Positions 33,603-43,734 of a stretch of 64,000 bases of DNA are shown one piece after another. Made by a program: the position numbers and the translations under genes. The notes under the pieces are model-generated. The model worked only from the letters and a program-made list of their open reading frames with translations. It was not told the DNA's origin and did no database searches. Location: NCBI GenBank assembly GCA_029264305.1, contig JARICA010000018.1, positions 1 through 64,000 on the forward strand, in the 5' to 3' direction. The stretch comes from Faecalimonas sp. Its GTDB lineage: Bacteria > Bacillota > Clostridia > Lachnospirales > Lachnospiraceae. The first letter of the stretch is position 1. Each line of letters starts with the position of its first letter.

Positions 33603-35060
33603 ATGTTAAAAGATTTAGAGAAGATGATAAATGAAATTGATTTGGAGAAAGAAGCACCTGTTCTTGAACCAGATAGACAATATTATTATATAGCAAAAGC
33701 AAAAAAATATGTTTCTGCACAAGCAGAAAAATTAGGACGTTCTCTTACTTTTTGTGTGACAACATTTGGATGTCAAATGAATGCAAGAGATTCTGAAAAA
33801 TTAGTTGGTATTTTAGAACAAATTGGTTATGTAGAGGAAACAGACGAGGAAAAGGCAGATTTTATTATATATAATACATGTACCGTTCGTGAAAATGCTA
33901 ATATGCGTGTTTATGGTCGTCTTGGACAATTAAAGAGAGTGAAAAAAGAGAATCCACATATGATGATTGGACTTTGTGGTTGTATGATGCAAGAACCTGA
34001 AGTGGTAGAGAAATTAAAGAAAAGTTATCGTTTTGTAGATTTGATTTTTGGAACCCATAATATTTATAAATTTGCAGAGTTAATTGTGACACGTTTTGAA
34101 TCAGAACGTATGGTAATTGATATTTGGAAAGATACAGATAAAATTGTGGAAGATTTACCAAGTGAACGAAAATTTTCTTTTAAATCTGGCGTAAATATTA
34201 TGTTTGGTTGTAATAATTTTTGCAGTTATTGTATTGTGCCGTATGTACGTGGACGTGAAAGAAGCCGTAATCCGAAAGACATTATAAGAGAAATAGAACG
34301 CCTTGTTGCAGATGGAGTTGTAGAGATTATGTTGCTTGGACAGAATGTAAATTCCTACGGCAAGAATTTAGAAACGCCAATGACATTTGCTCAATTATTA
34401 CAAGAAGTGGAGAAAATTGAAGGTCTTCAAAGAATTCGTTTTATGACATCACATCCAAAAGATTTGTCTGATGAATTGATCGAGGTAATGAAAAACTCGA
34501 AAAAGATTTGCAAACATTTACATTTACCTGTACAATCAGGAAGTTCAAGAATTTTACAGAAAATGAATCGCCGTTATACAAAAGAACAATATTTAGAGTT
34601 GGTAAGAAAGATTAAAGAAGCTATTCCAGATATTTCATTAACAACAGATATTATTGTTGGATTTCCTGGGGAAACAGAGGAAGATTTTTTGGAAACAATG
34701 GATATTGTAAAGCAGGTTCGTTATGATAGCGCATTTACATTTATTTATTCAAAACGTACAGGAACACCTGCTGCTGCAATGGAAGAACAGATTGAAGAAG
34801 AAGTTGTGAAAAATCGTTTTGATCGGTTGCTAAAGGAAGTACAGGAAATTTCTGCAGAAGTATGTAGTGTACATACAGGAACAACCCAGGAAGTCTTAGT
34901 AGAATCATTAAATGATCATGACGCTTCTCTTGTAACAGGAAGATTAAGCAATAATATCTTGGTACATTTCCCAGGAACAGCAGAACTTATTGGGAAAATT
35001 GTTACTGTGAATCTTGAAGAATGTAAAGGATTTTATTATATCGGTAAAATGGTAGAATAA
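33603..35060 (+). CDS. miaB: tRNA-2-methylthio-N6-dimethylallyladenosine synthase MiaB
   Basis: A 485-residue radical SAM methylthiotransferase. The N-terminal domain has the cluster cysteines in T-F-G-C-Q-M-N, N-T-C-T-V-R-E-N-A and G-C-M-M-Q; the radical SAM C-x3-C-x2-C is C203, C207, C210; a TRAM domain closes the protein. It adds the 2-methylthio group to i6A37 of tRNAs, downstream of MiaA, whose gene lies about 5 kb further on. The extra ~45 N-terminal residues are common in Clostridia. Confidence 0.94.
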   Translation: MLKDLEKMINEIDLEKEAPVLEPDRQYYYIAKAKKYVSAQAEKLGRSLTFCVTTFGCQMNARDSEKLVGILEQIGYVEETDEEKADFIIYNTCTVRENANMRVYGRLGQLKRVKKENPHMMIGLCGCMMQEPEVVEKLKKSYRFVDLIFGTHNIYKFAELIVTRFESERMVIDIWKDTDKIVEDLPSERKFSFKSGVNIMFGCNNFCSYCIVPYVRGRERSRNPKDIIREIERLVADGVVEIMLLGQNVNSYGKNLETPMTFAQLLQEVEKIEGLQRIRFMTSHPKDLSDELIEVMKNSKKICKHLHLPVQSGSSRILQKMNRRYTKEQYLELVRKIKEAIPDISLTTDIIVGFPGETEEDFLETMDIVKQVRYDSAFTFIYSKRTGTPAAAMEEQIEEEVVKNRFDRLLKEVQEISAEVCSVHTGTTQEVLVESLNDHDASLVTGRLSNNILVHFPGTAELIGKIVTVNLEECKGFYYIGKMVE

Positions 35061-35146
35061 GAAATATCTACCATCCATATTTTAAGAACATACGTCCAAA
35101 CTATTTACTAGGAATAAAATAAAGTAAATAGAAAGGGCGTTTTTCT

Positions 35147-35563
35147 TTGAAAAAAATCAGTGAATATTTATTTATGTGGGCGTTAGGTGGAACACTTTAT
35201 TATACATTTGAAGTGTTTTTTCGAGGCTTCTCTCATTGGACGATGTTTGTGTTAGGGGGCATTTGTGTGGTTTTTTGTATGTGGCAAGGACTGACAACAA
35301 GATGGAAAGATCCCTTATGGATTCAAATTTTAAGATGTACAATTTTTGTGGTTTGTGGTGAATTTATTACAGGTATTATTGTTAATAAATGGTTTAATTG
35401 GCAGGTTTGGGATTATACGGATCAACCTTTTCAACTATTTGGACAAATTTGTTTACCTTTTGCTATTATTTTTTCTGGTTTATGTGCTTTAGGGATAATA
35501 GGAGTAGGATTTTTTTTATATTGGTTTTATGGTGAGGAAAAGCCAGATTTTCATGTGCTATAG
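35147..35563 (+). CDS. Putative ABC-transporter type IV membrane protein (DUF1113-like)
   Basis: A 138-residue membrane protein with four hydrophobic helices and the family pattern L-x-G-G-x-L-Y-Y-T-F-E-V-F-F-R-G near the N-terminus and G-E-F-I-T-G-I-I-V-N in the middle. Its function is unknown. The start is a TTG (35147) after AAAGGG. A 9-bp AT-rich inverted repeat lies just upstream (35101-35131). Confidence 0.7.
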   Translation: MKKISEYLFMWALGGTLYYTFEVFFRGFSHWTMFVLGGICVVFCMWQGLTTRWKDPLWIQILRCTIFVVCGEFITGIIVNKWFNWQVWDYTDQPFQLFGQICLPFAIIFSGLCALGIIGVGFFLYWFYGEEKPDFHVL

Positions 35564-35575
35564 AGAACCGGAAAC

Positions 35576-35604
35576 TTGAAAACCACTTTGAAATTTGTTA
35601 TGAT
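35576..35604 (+). promoter_or_regulatory. Promoter of the mutS-mutL-miaA operon
   Basis: TTGAAA (35576-35581), a 17-base spacer and TATGAT (35599-35604), about 60 bases before the mutS start. It probably drives mutS, mutL, miaA and ynbB, which are separated by short gaps or overlaps. Confidence 0.65.
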
Positions 35605-35662
35605 ATGATAACGTATAAAGAAAATGGGATTATTCTCGTTAAAAATAAGGAGGAAATGTGAA

Positions 35663-38308
35663 ATGTCTGAATTGACTCCAATGATGAAACAATATGTAGA
35701 AACCAAAAAACAGTATCAAGACTGTATTTTATTTTATAGATTGGGAGACTTTTATGAGATGTTCTTTGATGATGCAATTACCGTATCAAAAGAACTAGAA
35801 CTAACATTAACAGGGAAAAATTGTGGAATGGAAGAAAGGGCACCTATGTGTGGTGTTCCATATCATGCTGTAGAAGGATATTTGACAAAACTTGTATCAA
35901 GAGGTTATAAAGTGGCTATTTGTGAACAGGTTGAAGACCCTAAAATGGCTAAAGGAATTGTAAAGCGTGAAGTAGTGCGCATTGTTACACCAGGAACAAA
36001 TTTAAATACACAATCTCTAGATGAGTCAAAAAATAATTATATTATGTGTATTGTCTATATCGCAGATAGATATGGTCTTTCTGTTGCGGATGTCTCTACA
36101 GGAGATTATTTTGTGACGGAATTAGATAGTGGAAGAAAACTTTTAGATGAAATTGCTAAATTTTCACCTTCAGAAATTATATGTAATGAACCTTTTTATA
36201 TGAGTGGAGTTGATATAGATGATTTGAAAAATCGTCTTGGAATAGCAGTATATTCCCTTGATGCATGGTACTTTGATGATTCTATGTGTGAGAAAGTATT
36301 GCGAGATCATTTTAAAGTGAGTTCTCTTGAAGGCTTAGGTCTTGGAGATTATAATTGTGGAGTTATAGGTGCAGGAGCACTTCTTAAATATCTTTACGAA
36401 ACACAAAAAACAACCCTTTCACATTTGACAGGAATTACCAGTTATACAACAGGAAAATATATGTTACTCGATAGTTCTACAAGAAGAAATTTAGAATTAT
36501 GTGAAACACTTCGTGAAAAACAAAAAAGAGGTTCACTTTTGTGGGTTTTGGACAAAACAAAAACTGCAATGGGAGCAAGAACATTAAGAAGTTATGTAGA
36601 GCAACCATTAATCAATAAAACAGATATTCTTGAACGTTTAGATGCAGTAGGCGAGTTGAAAAATAATGCTATTGCAAGAGAAGAAATTAGGGAATACCTA
36701 ACTCCTGTTTATGATTTGGAGAGATTGATTAGTAAAATTACATACCAGTCAGCAAATCCAAGAGATTTGATCGCTTTTCAGAGTTCTCTTGCTATGTTGC
36801 CTTATATAAAATATATTTTATCTGATATGACAGCACCATTGTTAGTGAGACTTCATGATGAACTAGATCCATTGGTTGATTTGTGTGAACTTGTGAAAAA
36901 TGCAATTAAAGAAGAACCTCCTCTTGCAATGAAAGAGGGAGGGATTATTCGTGATGGATATGATGAAGAAGTAGATAAGCTTCGTAGTGCAAAAACAGAA
37001 GGAAAAACATGGCTTGCACAATTAGAAGCAGAAGAACGTGAAAAAACAGGAATTAAAAATTTAAAAATCAAATACAACAAAGTGTTTGGTTATTATTTAG
37101 AAGTGACTAATTCTTATAAAGATCTTGTTCCTGACTATTATACAAGAAAACAAACACTTGCAAATGCAGAGAGATATATTATTCCTAAATTAAAAGAATT
37201 GGAAGATACTATTTTAGGGGCAGAAGACAAGTTGTATGCACTAGAATATGAAATTTATTGTAGAATTCGAGATCAAATTGCGACTGAGGTCGTTCGTATA
37301 CAAAAAACAGCCAAGGCAATTGCAAAAATAGACGTGTTCGCTTCGTTGGGACTTGTGGCAGAAAGAAATAATTATGTACGTCCAAAGATTAATGAGAAAG
37401 GAATTATTGACATTAAAAATGGAAGGCATCCTGTAGTAGAAAAAATGATTCCAAATGATATGTTTATTGCAAATGATACTTTATTAGATGATAGAAAAAA
37501 CAGACTTTCTATTATTACAGGACCAAACATGGCGGGAAAATCAACGTATATGCGTCAAACAGCACTTATTGTTCTTATGGCACAGATTGGAACATTTGTA
37601 CCTGCTGAAAGTGCAAATATTGGGATTGTTGATCGAATTTTTACCCGAGTTGGAGCTTCAGATGATTTGGCATCTGGGCAAAGTACATTTATGGTAGAAA
37701 TGACAGAAGTTGCAAATATCTTACGAAATGCGACAAATAAAAGTTTGCTTATTTTAGATGAGATTGGACGTGGAACAAGTACATTTGATGGCTTGAGTAT
37801 TGCATGGGCGGTTGTGGAACATATTAGTAACGCAAAATTGCTTGGCGCAAAAACATTGTTTGCGACACATTATCATGAATTAACAGAATTGGAAGGTAAA
37901 ATTGATAGTGTAAATAACTATTGTATTGCCGTCAAGGAAAAAGGAGACGATATTGTTTTCCTTAGAAAAATTGTAAAAGGTGGAGCAGATAAAAGCTACG
38001 GAATACAGGTTGCAAAATTAGCAGGAGTACCAGAAACTGTTATTTCAAGAGCAAAAGAAATCGTTAGCGAATTAAGTGAAGCAGATATTACAACAAGGGT
38101 AAAAGATATAAAAATACAAAATCAAGAATCAAAAACAAAGAAAAAGAAATATGATGAGGTAGATTTAGCACAAATGTCTTTGTTTGATACGGTAAAAGAT
38201 GATGATGTCTTAAAAGAATTGGAAGAATTGGATATAAGTTGTATGACACCGATGGATGCGTTGAATACGATTTATCGTTTGCAGAATAAATTAAAAAACA
38301 GGTGGTAA
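35663..38308 (+). CDS. mutS: DNA mismatch repair protein MutS
   Basis: An 881-residue MutS. The mismatch-reading motif appears in L-G-D-F-Y-E-M-F-F-D-D-A near the N-terminus (the stacking Phe of G-D-F-Y-E-M), and the ATPase has Walker A G-P-N-M-A-G-K-S-T (620-628) and L-I-L-D-E-I-G-R-G-T-S-T. MutS binds mismatches and recruits MutL, encoded next. ATG 35663 is chosen after AAGGAGG; an ATG at 35624 lacks a site. Confidence 0.95.
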   Translation: MSELTPMMKQYVETKKQYQDCILFYRLGDFYEMFFDDAITVSKELELTLTGKNCGMEERAPMCGVPYHAVEGYLTKLVSRGYKVAICEQVEDPKMAKGIVKREVVRIVTPGTNLNTQSLDESKNNYIMCIVYIADRYGLSVADVSTGDYFVTELDSGRKLLDEIAKFSPSEIICNEPFYMSGVDIDDLKNRLGIAVYSLDAWYFDDSMCEKVLRDHFKVSSLEGLGLGDYNCGVIGAGALLKYLYETQKTTLSHLTGITSYTTGKYMLLDSSTRRNLELCETLREKQKRGSLLWVLDKTKTAMGARTLRSYVEQPLINKTDILERLDAVGELKNNAIAREEIREYLTPVYDLERLISKITYQSANPRDLIAFQSSLAMLPYIKYILSDMTAPLLVRLHDELDPLVDLCELVKNAIKEEPPLAMKEGGIIRDGYDEEVDKLRSAKTEGKTWLAQLEAEEREKTGIKNLKIKYNKVFGYYLEVTNSYKDLVPDYYTRKQTLANAERYIIPKLKELEDTILGAEDKLYALEYEIYCRIRDQIATEVVRIQKTAKAIAKIDVFASLGLVAERNNYVRPKINEKGIIDIKNGRHPVVEKMIPNDMFIANDTLLDDRKNRLSIITGPNMAGKSTYMRQTALIVLMAQIGTFVPAESANIGIVDRIFTRVGASDDLASGQSTFMVEMTEVANILRNATNKSLLILDEIGRGTSTFDGLSIAWAVVEHISNAKLLGAKTLFATHYHELTELEGKIDSVNNYCIAVKEKGDDIVFLRKIVKGGADKSYGIQVAKLAGVPETVISRAKEIVSELSEADITTRVKDIKIQNQESKTKKKKYDEVDLAQMSLFDTVKDDDVLKELEELDISCMTPMDALNTIYRLQNKLKNRW

Positions 38309-38326
38309 AAGAAAAGGGGAAGAAAT

Positions 38327-40243
38327 ATGCCAAATATTCAGGTGTTGGATCAAATTACAATTGACAAAATAGCCGCAGGGGAAGTGATTGAGAGACCAGC
38401 TTCCATTGTAAAAGAATTAGTAGAAAATGCAATTGATGCAAAGGCAACCTCTGTTACTGTTGAAATACGGGAAGGTGGAATCTCTTTTATTCGAATAACA
38501 GATAATGGATGTGGAATTCCAAAAGAGGAGGTTTCACTTGCTTTTTTACGACATTCTACGAGTAAAATACGTTCTGAAAAAGACTTGGCAACAGTTACTT
38601 CACTTGGATTTAGAGGAGAAGCTCTTTCAAGTATTGCAGCAATTTCCCAAGTAGAAGTGATTACAAAGACAAAAGAGAGTGATTTTGGAGTAAAATATAC
38701 AATTGAAGGTGGTGCTGAAAAAAGTCTTGAAGAGATAGGGGCACCAGAAGGGACAACATTTCTTGTAAATCAGATTTTTTATAATACGCCTGCTCGCCGC
38801 AAATTTTTAAAAACGCCTATGACAGAAGCAAGTCACGTAAATGAATTAATGATACGTCTTGCCTTATCTCATCCTGAAGTTTCTATTCAATTTATTAATA
38901 ATGGACAAAGTAAATTTCATACATCAGGAAATGGAAATGTAAAAGATGTAATTTATCATGTGTTTGGTAGAGATATTGCCAATAATTTATTAGAGATTAA
39001 TTACAGCGAAGAAAATTTACGGGTGAGTGGGTATATTGGAAAACCTATGATTTCTAGAGGAAATAGAAATTATGAAAATTATTATATTAATGGTAGATAT
39101 GTAAAAAGTAATATTATCGCGAAAGCAATTGAGGATGGATATAAAGATTTTACGATGCAACATAGGTATCCTTTTACAGTACTTCATTTTTGGATAGATG
39201 GAAATGAAATTGATGTAAATGTACATCCAACAAAAATGGAACTTCGCTTTAGTCATCAGCAGGAAGTATATAATTTCGCTTATCGAGTAGTAAAAAAGAC
39301 ACTTATGGAGCCAGAATTGATTCCCCGAGTAGAATTACCCAAAACTGTTGTAGAAAAATCCATAGTAGAGAAAAAATTACCTGAAAAGCATGATGAAGCA
39401 TATTTTATGAAAAAGATGAAGGAGCGAGTGGCATCGTATCATCGGCAAACTTCACAAGCTGAAGTAAAAGATACAAAAGAATTACATCGGGGGAATATGC
39501 AAATTGATAGGATTAAAGAAGCCGTTACATATAATAAAAATAAAGCGCGAGAAGAGGAGAGTGTTTCTACAATAGTAGAAACACCTAAATTAGATCTACG
39601 GGAGAAGCAAAAAATAGAACAATTAAATTTTTTTGATGAGAAGTTATTATCCAAGAAAGCATCGCAAGAATATACAGTGATTGGTCAATTGTTTGATACG
39701 TATTGGCTTGTAGAGTTCAAAGACCAATTGTATATTATTGATCAACATGCAGCACATGAGAGAGTGTTATATGAAAAAACATTACATGGTATGAAGAATA
39801 GAACATTTACTTCTCAGTATTTAAGCCCTCCAATTATTTTGAATCTTTCTATGCAGGAAAAAAATTTATTAACAGAGCATATGGAGTTATTTACAAAAAT
39901 AGGATTTGAAATAGAAGATTTTGGTGGGGATGCATTCGCAGTTAGGGCGGTTCCAGATAACTTGTTTAGCATTGCAAAAAAAGAGTTGTTAATGGAAATG
40001 CTTGATCAGCTTTCTGATGAGATTACTTCTGCTGAAGCCCCTGATCTAATCGGAGAAAAAATTGCGTCTATGTCGTGTAAGGCAGCAGTAAAAGGAAATA
40101 CAAAATTGTCTTCTGCAGAGGTGAATACATTGATTGGAGAACTTTTAGAATTAGAGAATCCATATCATTGTCCACATGGAAGACCAACAATTATTGCAAT
40201 GACAAAACGAGAATTAGAAAAAAAATTTAAGAGGATTGTTTAG
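38327..40243 (+). CDS. mutL: DNA mismatch repair protein MutL (endonuclease type)
   Basis: A 638-residue MutL with the GHKL ATPase motifs (E-N-A-I-D-A, D-N-G-C-G-I, G-F-R-G-E-A-L-S-S-I), a variable linker and a C-terminal domain that carries D-Q-H-A-A-H-E-R-V-L-Y-E plus C-P-H-G-R-P, the metal-binding endonuclease signature. It can therefore nick the strand itself, as expected in a bacterium without MutH. It follows mutS by 18 bases. Confidence 0.95.
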   Translation: MPNIQVLDQITIDKIAAGEVIERPASIVKELVENAIDAKATSVTVEIREGGISFIRITDNGCGIPKEEVSLAFLRHSTSKIRSEKDLATVTSLGFRGEALSSIAAISQVEVITKTKESDFGVKYTIEGGAEKSLEEIGAPEGTTFLVNQIFYNTPARRKFLKTPMTEASHVNELMIRLALSHPEVSIQFINNGQSKFHTSGNGNVKDVIYHVFGRDIANNLLEINYSEENLRVSGYIGKPMISRGNRNYENYYINGRYVKSNIIAKAIEDGYKDFTMQHRYPFTVLHFWIDGNEIDVNVHPTKMELRFSHQQEVYNFAYRVVKKTLMEPELIPRVELPKTVVEKSIVEKKLPEKHDEAYFMKKMKERVASYHRQTSQAEVKDTKELHRGNMQIDRIKEAVTYNKNKAREEESVSTIVETPKLDLREKQKIEQLNFFDEKLLSKKASQEYTVIGQLFDTYWLVEFKDQLYIIDQHAAHERVLYEKTLHGMKNRTFTSQYLSPPIILNLSMQEKNLLTEHMELFTKIGFEIEDFGGDAFAVRAVPDNLFSIAKKELLMEMLDQLSDEITSAEAPDLIGEKIASMSCKAAVKGNTKLSSAEVNTLIGELLELENPYHCPHGRPTIIAMTKRELEKKFKRIV

Positions 40244-40244
40244 A

Positions 40245-41198
40245 ATGAATAAAAAGCCATTAATTATTTTAACAGGACCTACTGCTGTTGGAAAAACAAA
40301 AGCATCTATTGATTTAGCAAAAACAATAGGTGGAGAAATTATTTCTGCAGATTCTATGCAAGTCTATAGACATATGGATATTGGTTCAGCCAAAATTACG
40401 AAAGAAGAAATGCAAGGTGTAAAGCATTATTTGATTGATGTGTTAGAACCAGATGAAGAATTTCATGTAGTGAAATTTCAGCAATTAGCAAAAAAAGCAA
40501 TGGAAGAAATCTATGAAAAAGGGAAAATTCCTATTCTTGTAGGGGGAACAGGATTTTACATTCAAGCGCTTTTATATGATATTGATTTCACTGAAAATAA
40601 CGAAGACGTTACGTACAGAAAAGAATTAGAAGAAATTGCTAATATAAAAGGAGCAGAATATCTTCATAAAATGCTTGAAAATGTGGACGAGAAGTCCGCT
40701 CAAATGATTCATAAAAATAATGTGAAACGTGTAATAAGAGCGTTAGAATTTTTCAAACAGACTGGCCAGAAAATATCTGAACATAATGAAAGAGAAAGAG
40801 CAAAAGAATCTCCATATCAATTTTGTTATTTTGTATTAAATGACACAAGAGAACATTTATATGGGCGTATTGAAATACGAATTGATCATATGTTAAAAGA
40901 AGGGCTTGTTGATGAAGTAAGGACATTAAAAGAAAAAGGATATAATCGCGATATGACATCTATGCAAGGCCTTGGTTATAAAGAAATTTTAGATTATTTA
41001 AATGGTGTTTATTCATTAGAAGAGGCAATCTATATTTTAAAGCGTGATACAAGACATTTTGCAAAACGTCAGATTACATGGTTTAAGCGAGAAAAAGATG
41101 TTATATGGGTGAATAAAGATCAATTGAATTATAGTGAGGAGAAAATATTAGAATTTCTTCTTAAAAAAATAAAAGAAAGGATTACATTTTCATGTTAG
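40245..41198 (+). CDS. miaA: tRNA dimethylallyltransferase MiaA
   Basis: A 317-residue enzyme with the P-loop G-P-T-A-V-G-K-T at the N-terminus, the D-S-M-Q-V-Y motif and G-G-T-G-F-Y. It attaches the dimethylallyl group to A37 of tRNAs, the substrate for MiaB encoded upstream. ATG 40245 follows AGAGG from the end of mutL. It overlaps the next gene by 7 bases. An hfq gene, often found here in Clostridia, is absent. Confidence 0.95.
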   Translation: MNKKPLIILTGPTAVGKTKASIDLAKTIGGEIISADSMQVYRHMDIGSAKITKEEMQGVKHYLIDVLEPDEEFHVVKFQQLAKKAMEEIYEKGKIPILVGGTGFYIQALLYDIDFTENNEDVTYRKELEEIANIKGAEYLHKMLENVDEKSAQMIHKNNVKRVIRALEFFKQTGQKISEHNERERAKESPYQFCYFVLNDTREHLYGRIEIRIDHMLKEGLVDEVRTLKEKGYNRDMTSMQGLGYKEILDYLNGVYSLEEAIYILKRDTRHFAKRQITWFKREKDVIWVNKDQLNYSEEKILEFLLKKIKERITFSC

Positions 41199-42478
41199 AA
41201 ACAAAAGAACAATATAAACAATTAGGAATTTCAGAGGAAGTCTATGCATTTGGGGAAAAAATAGAACAAAAATTAAAAGAGCGTTTTCAAAAAGTAGATG
41301 AAGTTGCCGAATTTAATCAATTAAAAGTGATTCAGGCGATGCAGGAAAGAAGGGTAAGTGAGGCGTGCTTTAATTATGCTAGTGGGTATGGATACAATGA
41401 TTTAGGACGAGATACGCTTGAAGAAGTTTATGCAAGTGTATTTCATACAGAAGCCTCTTTAGTAAGACCTCAAATCACTTGTGGTACACATGCACTTGCA
41501 CTTGCGTTAAGCGCAAATTTACGGCCAGGAGATGAACTTCTATCACCAGCAGGTAAGCCTTATGATACACTTGAGGAAGTGATTGGGATTCGTGAATCAA
41601 AAGGTTCGCTTGCAGAATATGGAATTTCATATCGACAAGTAGATTTGCTTCCGAATGGTACATTTGATTATGAAAAGATCGAAAAGGCAATTACTGAAAA
41701 AACAAAATTAGTTACGATCCAACGTTCTAAAGGTTATCAAACAAGACCAAGTTTTTCGGTTACACAAATTGGAGAATTAATTTCTTTTGTTAAGAAAATC
41801 AAACCGGATGTAATCTGTATGGTAGATAATTGTTATGGAGAATTTGTTGAAACAATAGAACCGAGTGATGTTGGAGCGGATATGGTTGTAGGTTCTCTTA
41901 TTAAAAATCCAGGAGGAGGATTAGCTCCAATAGGTGGATATATTGCTGGGAAAAATGAATGTATTGAAAATTGTGCTTATCGTTTAACCTCTCCAGGTTT
42001 GGGAAAGGAAGTAGGTGCATCTCTTGGTGTTATGCAATCATTTTATCAAGGACTCTTTTTATCACCTACAGTTGTAAGTGGTGCATTAAAAGGAGCCATA
42101 TTTGCTGCTAATATCTATGAACAATTAGGATTTCCAGTTATTCCAAATGGAAGTGAAAGTCGTCATGATATTATTCAAGCAGTCGAATTTGGAACTCCGG
42201 AAGGAGTCATCGCATTTTGTCAAGGAATTCAAGCAGCAGCACCTGTAGATAGTTATGTTACTCCTGAACCATGGGCAATGCCTGGGTATGATAGTGATGT
42301 AATTATGGCTGCCGGAGCATTTGTACAAGGTTCTTCTATTGAATTAAGTGCAGATGGACCAATTAAACCACCGTATGCAGTTTATTTCCAAGGTGGACTT
42401 ACATGGACACATGCAAAATTAGGAATTTTAATGAGCTTAGAAAAATTAGTGCAGGCTGGTCTTGTGAAATTGTCTTAG
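41192..42478 (+). CDS. Methionine gamma-lyase-related PLP protein (YnbB family)
   Basis: A 428-residue PLP-dependent protein of the aluminium-resistance/YnbB family. The PLP lysine is probably the one in I-Q-R-S-K-G-Y-Q-T-R-P, and the region G-T-H-A-L-A-L-A-L binds the cofactor phosphate. Such proteins follow miaA/hfq in many Firmicutes; the real substrate is not known, and the name rests on distant similarity to cystathionine and methionine lyases. Confidence 0.85.
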   Translation: MLETKEQYKQLGISEEVYAFGEKIEQKLKERFQKVDEVAEFNQLKVIQAMQERRVSEACFNYASGYGYNDLGRDTLEEVYASVFHTEASLVRPQITCGTHALALALSANLRPGDELLSPAGKPYDTLEEVIGIRESKGSLAEYGISYRQVDLLPNGTFDYEKIEKAITEKTKLVTIQRSKGYQTRPSFSVTQIGELISFVKKIKPDVICMVDNCYGEFVETIEPSDVGADMVVGSLIKNPGGGLAPIGGYIAGKNECIENCAYRLTSPGLGKEVGASLGVMQSFYQGLFLSPTVVSGALKGAIFAANIYEQLGFPVIPNGSESRHDIIQAVEFGTPEGVIAFCQGIQAAAPVDSYVTPEPWAMPGYDSDVIMAAGAFVQGSSIELSADGPIKPPYAVYFQGGLTWTHAKLGILMSLEKLVQAGLVKLS

Positions 42479-42495
42479 TAAAGCGAAAGGATATT

Positions 42496-43734
42496 ATGGG
42501 AAATAATAAAAAAATTGTTGTCATTGGAGGAGGAGCATCTGGTTTGATGGCAAGCATTATAGCAGCTAGAAATGGGGCAGATGTTACTATTTTAGAACAT
42601 AAAGAAAAAATAGGTAAGAAAATCTTGGCAACTGGAAATGGTAGATGTAACTTTACAAATGCGAATATGAATAGCGAATGTTTCCATGGAGAAGATATAA
42701 AGGGGATAAGTTCTGTATTAAATAGATTTGGTACACAAGATACACTTGATTTTTTTTCTACACTTGGTGTTCTTGCGAAAAATAGAAATGGATATTATTA
42801 TCCTAAATCTAATCAAGCATCTGCGATTGTAGATGTGCTTAACATGGAACTGAAACGACAGAATGTAGAAATCGTATGCAATAGTCACGTTACAACGATA
42901 ACGAAGAGAAAACAATTTGAAATTATTTCTTCTACGGGAAGTTATATTGCGGATTCGGTTATTTTAGCAACAGGAGGGAAAGCTGCAACTTCTCTTGGTT
43001 CGGATGGAAGTGGATATACTCTTGCAAAAGGATTTGGACATACTATTTCTCCTATAGTTCCAGCATTAGTGCAATTGCATGGAAACGGAAGTTTTTTTAA
43101 ACAAATTTCAGGTGTACGCTCAGATGCCAAAATCTCTCTTTATGTTGACGGAAAATTGTTCGGAGAAGATATAGGAGAAATCCAATTTACGGATTATGGT
43201 GTATCGGGAATACCAGTTTTTCAAATTAGTCGATTTGCGGCCATTGCACTTTATGAAAAGAAAACGCCCAAAGTAATTTTAGATTTTTTTCCAGAATTTT
43301 CAAAAGAAGCATTAACAAAATTTTTTAGAAACAGAATAGAGCAAAATAATGAAAAGAAAGCTGGAGAATTTCTTGTGGGATTGATTAATAAAAAGTTGAT
43401 ACCGATTTTACTTAGAGCATCAGGAGTAAGAGAAAGAACACTGATTTCTAAAGTGGAAAAAGAACGATTAGAGCGTTTGATTGATAAATGTAAAGGATTT
43501 GAAATAGAAATCATTAAAACAAATTCTTTTGAACAAGCACAAGTTTGTGCAGGTGGTGTTCGATTAAACGAAATAGATTTAGGTACAATGGAATCTTTGT
43601 ATGCAAAAGGACTTTATATCACAGGAGAACTTTTGGATATAGATGGAATTTGTGGAGGTTATAATTTACAGTGGGCATGGACCACTGGTTATATAGCTGG
43701 AGAAAATGCTGCGAGAGGGAAAAAATATGATTAG
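42496..43734 (+). CDS. HI0933/BaiN-family flavoprotein
   Basis: A 412-residue FAD protein with the Rossmann motif V-V-I-G-G-G-A-S-G-L-M-A-S at the N-terminus, the G-N-G-R-C-N-F-T-N motif and the C-terminal G-E-L-L-D-I-D-G-I-C-G-G-Y-N-L-Q-W-A-W-T-T-G segment of the HI0933 family. Members are oxidoreductases of uncertain substrate. ATG 42496 follows GAAAGG. The upstream ATG at 42403 would extend into ynbB and is not used. Confidence 0.88.
   Translation: MGNNKKIVVIGGGASGLMASIIAARNGADVTILEHKEKIGKKILATGNGRCNFTNANMNSECFHGEDIKGISSVLNRFGTQDTLDFFSTLGVLAKNRNGYYYPKSNQASAIVDVLNMELKRQNVEIVCNSHVTTITKRKQFEIISSTGSYIADSVILATGGKAATSLGSDGSGYTLAKGFGHTISPIVPALVQLHGNGSFFKQISGVRSDAKISLYVDGKLFGEDIGEIQFTDYGVSGIPVFQISRFAAIALYEKKTPKVILDFFPEFSKEALTKFFRNRIEQNNEKKAGEFLVGLINKKLIPILLRASGVRERTLISKVEKERLERLIDKCKGFEIEIIKTNSFEQAQVCAGGVRLNEIDLGTMESLYAKGLYITGELLDIDGICGGYNLQWAWTTGYIAGENAARGKKYD

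Noticed and set aside
35101-35131. 9-bp inverted repeat CTATTTACT/AGTAAATAG as a terminator of miaB
   Set aside because: The stem is AT-rich and no T-run follows it. It is more likely chance or a weak operator before the next gene.
42403-42495. 31-codon N-terminal extension of the HI0933-type flavoprotein
   Set aside because: The extension lies inside the ynbB gene in another frame, and the FAD motif begins right after the ATG at 42496, as usual in the family.
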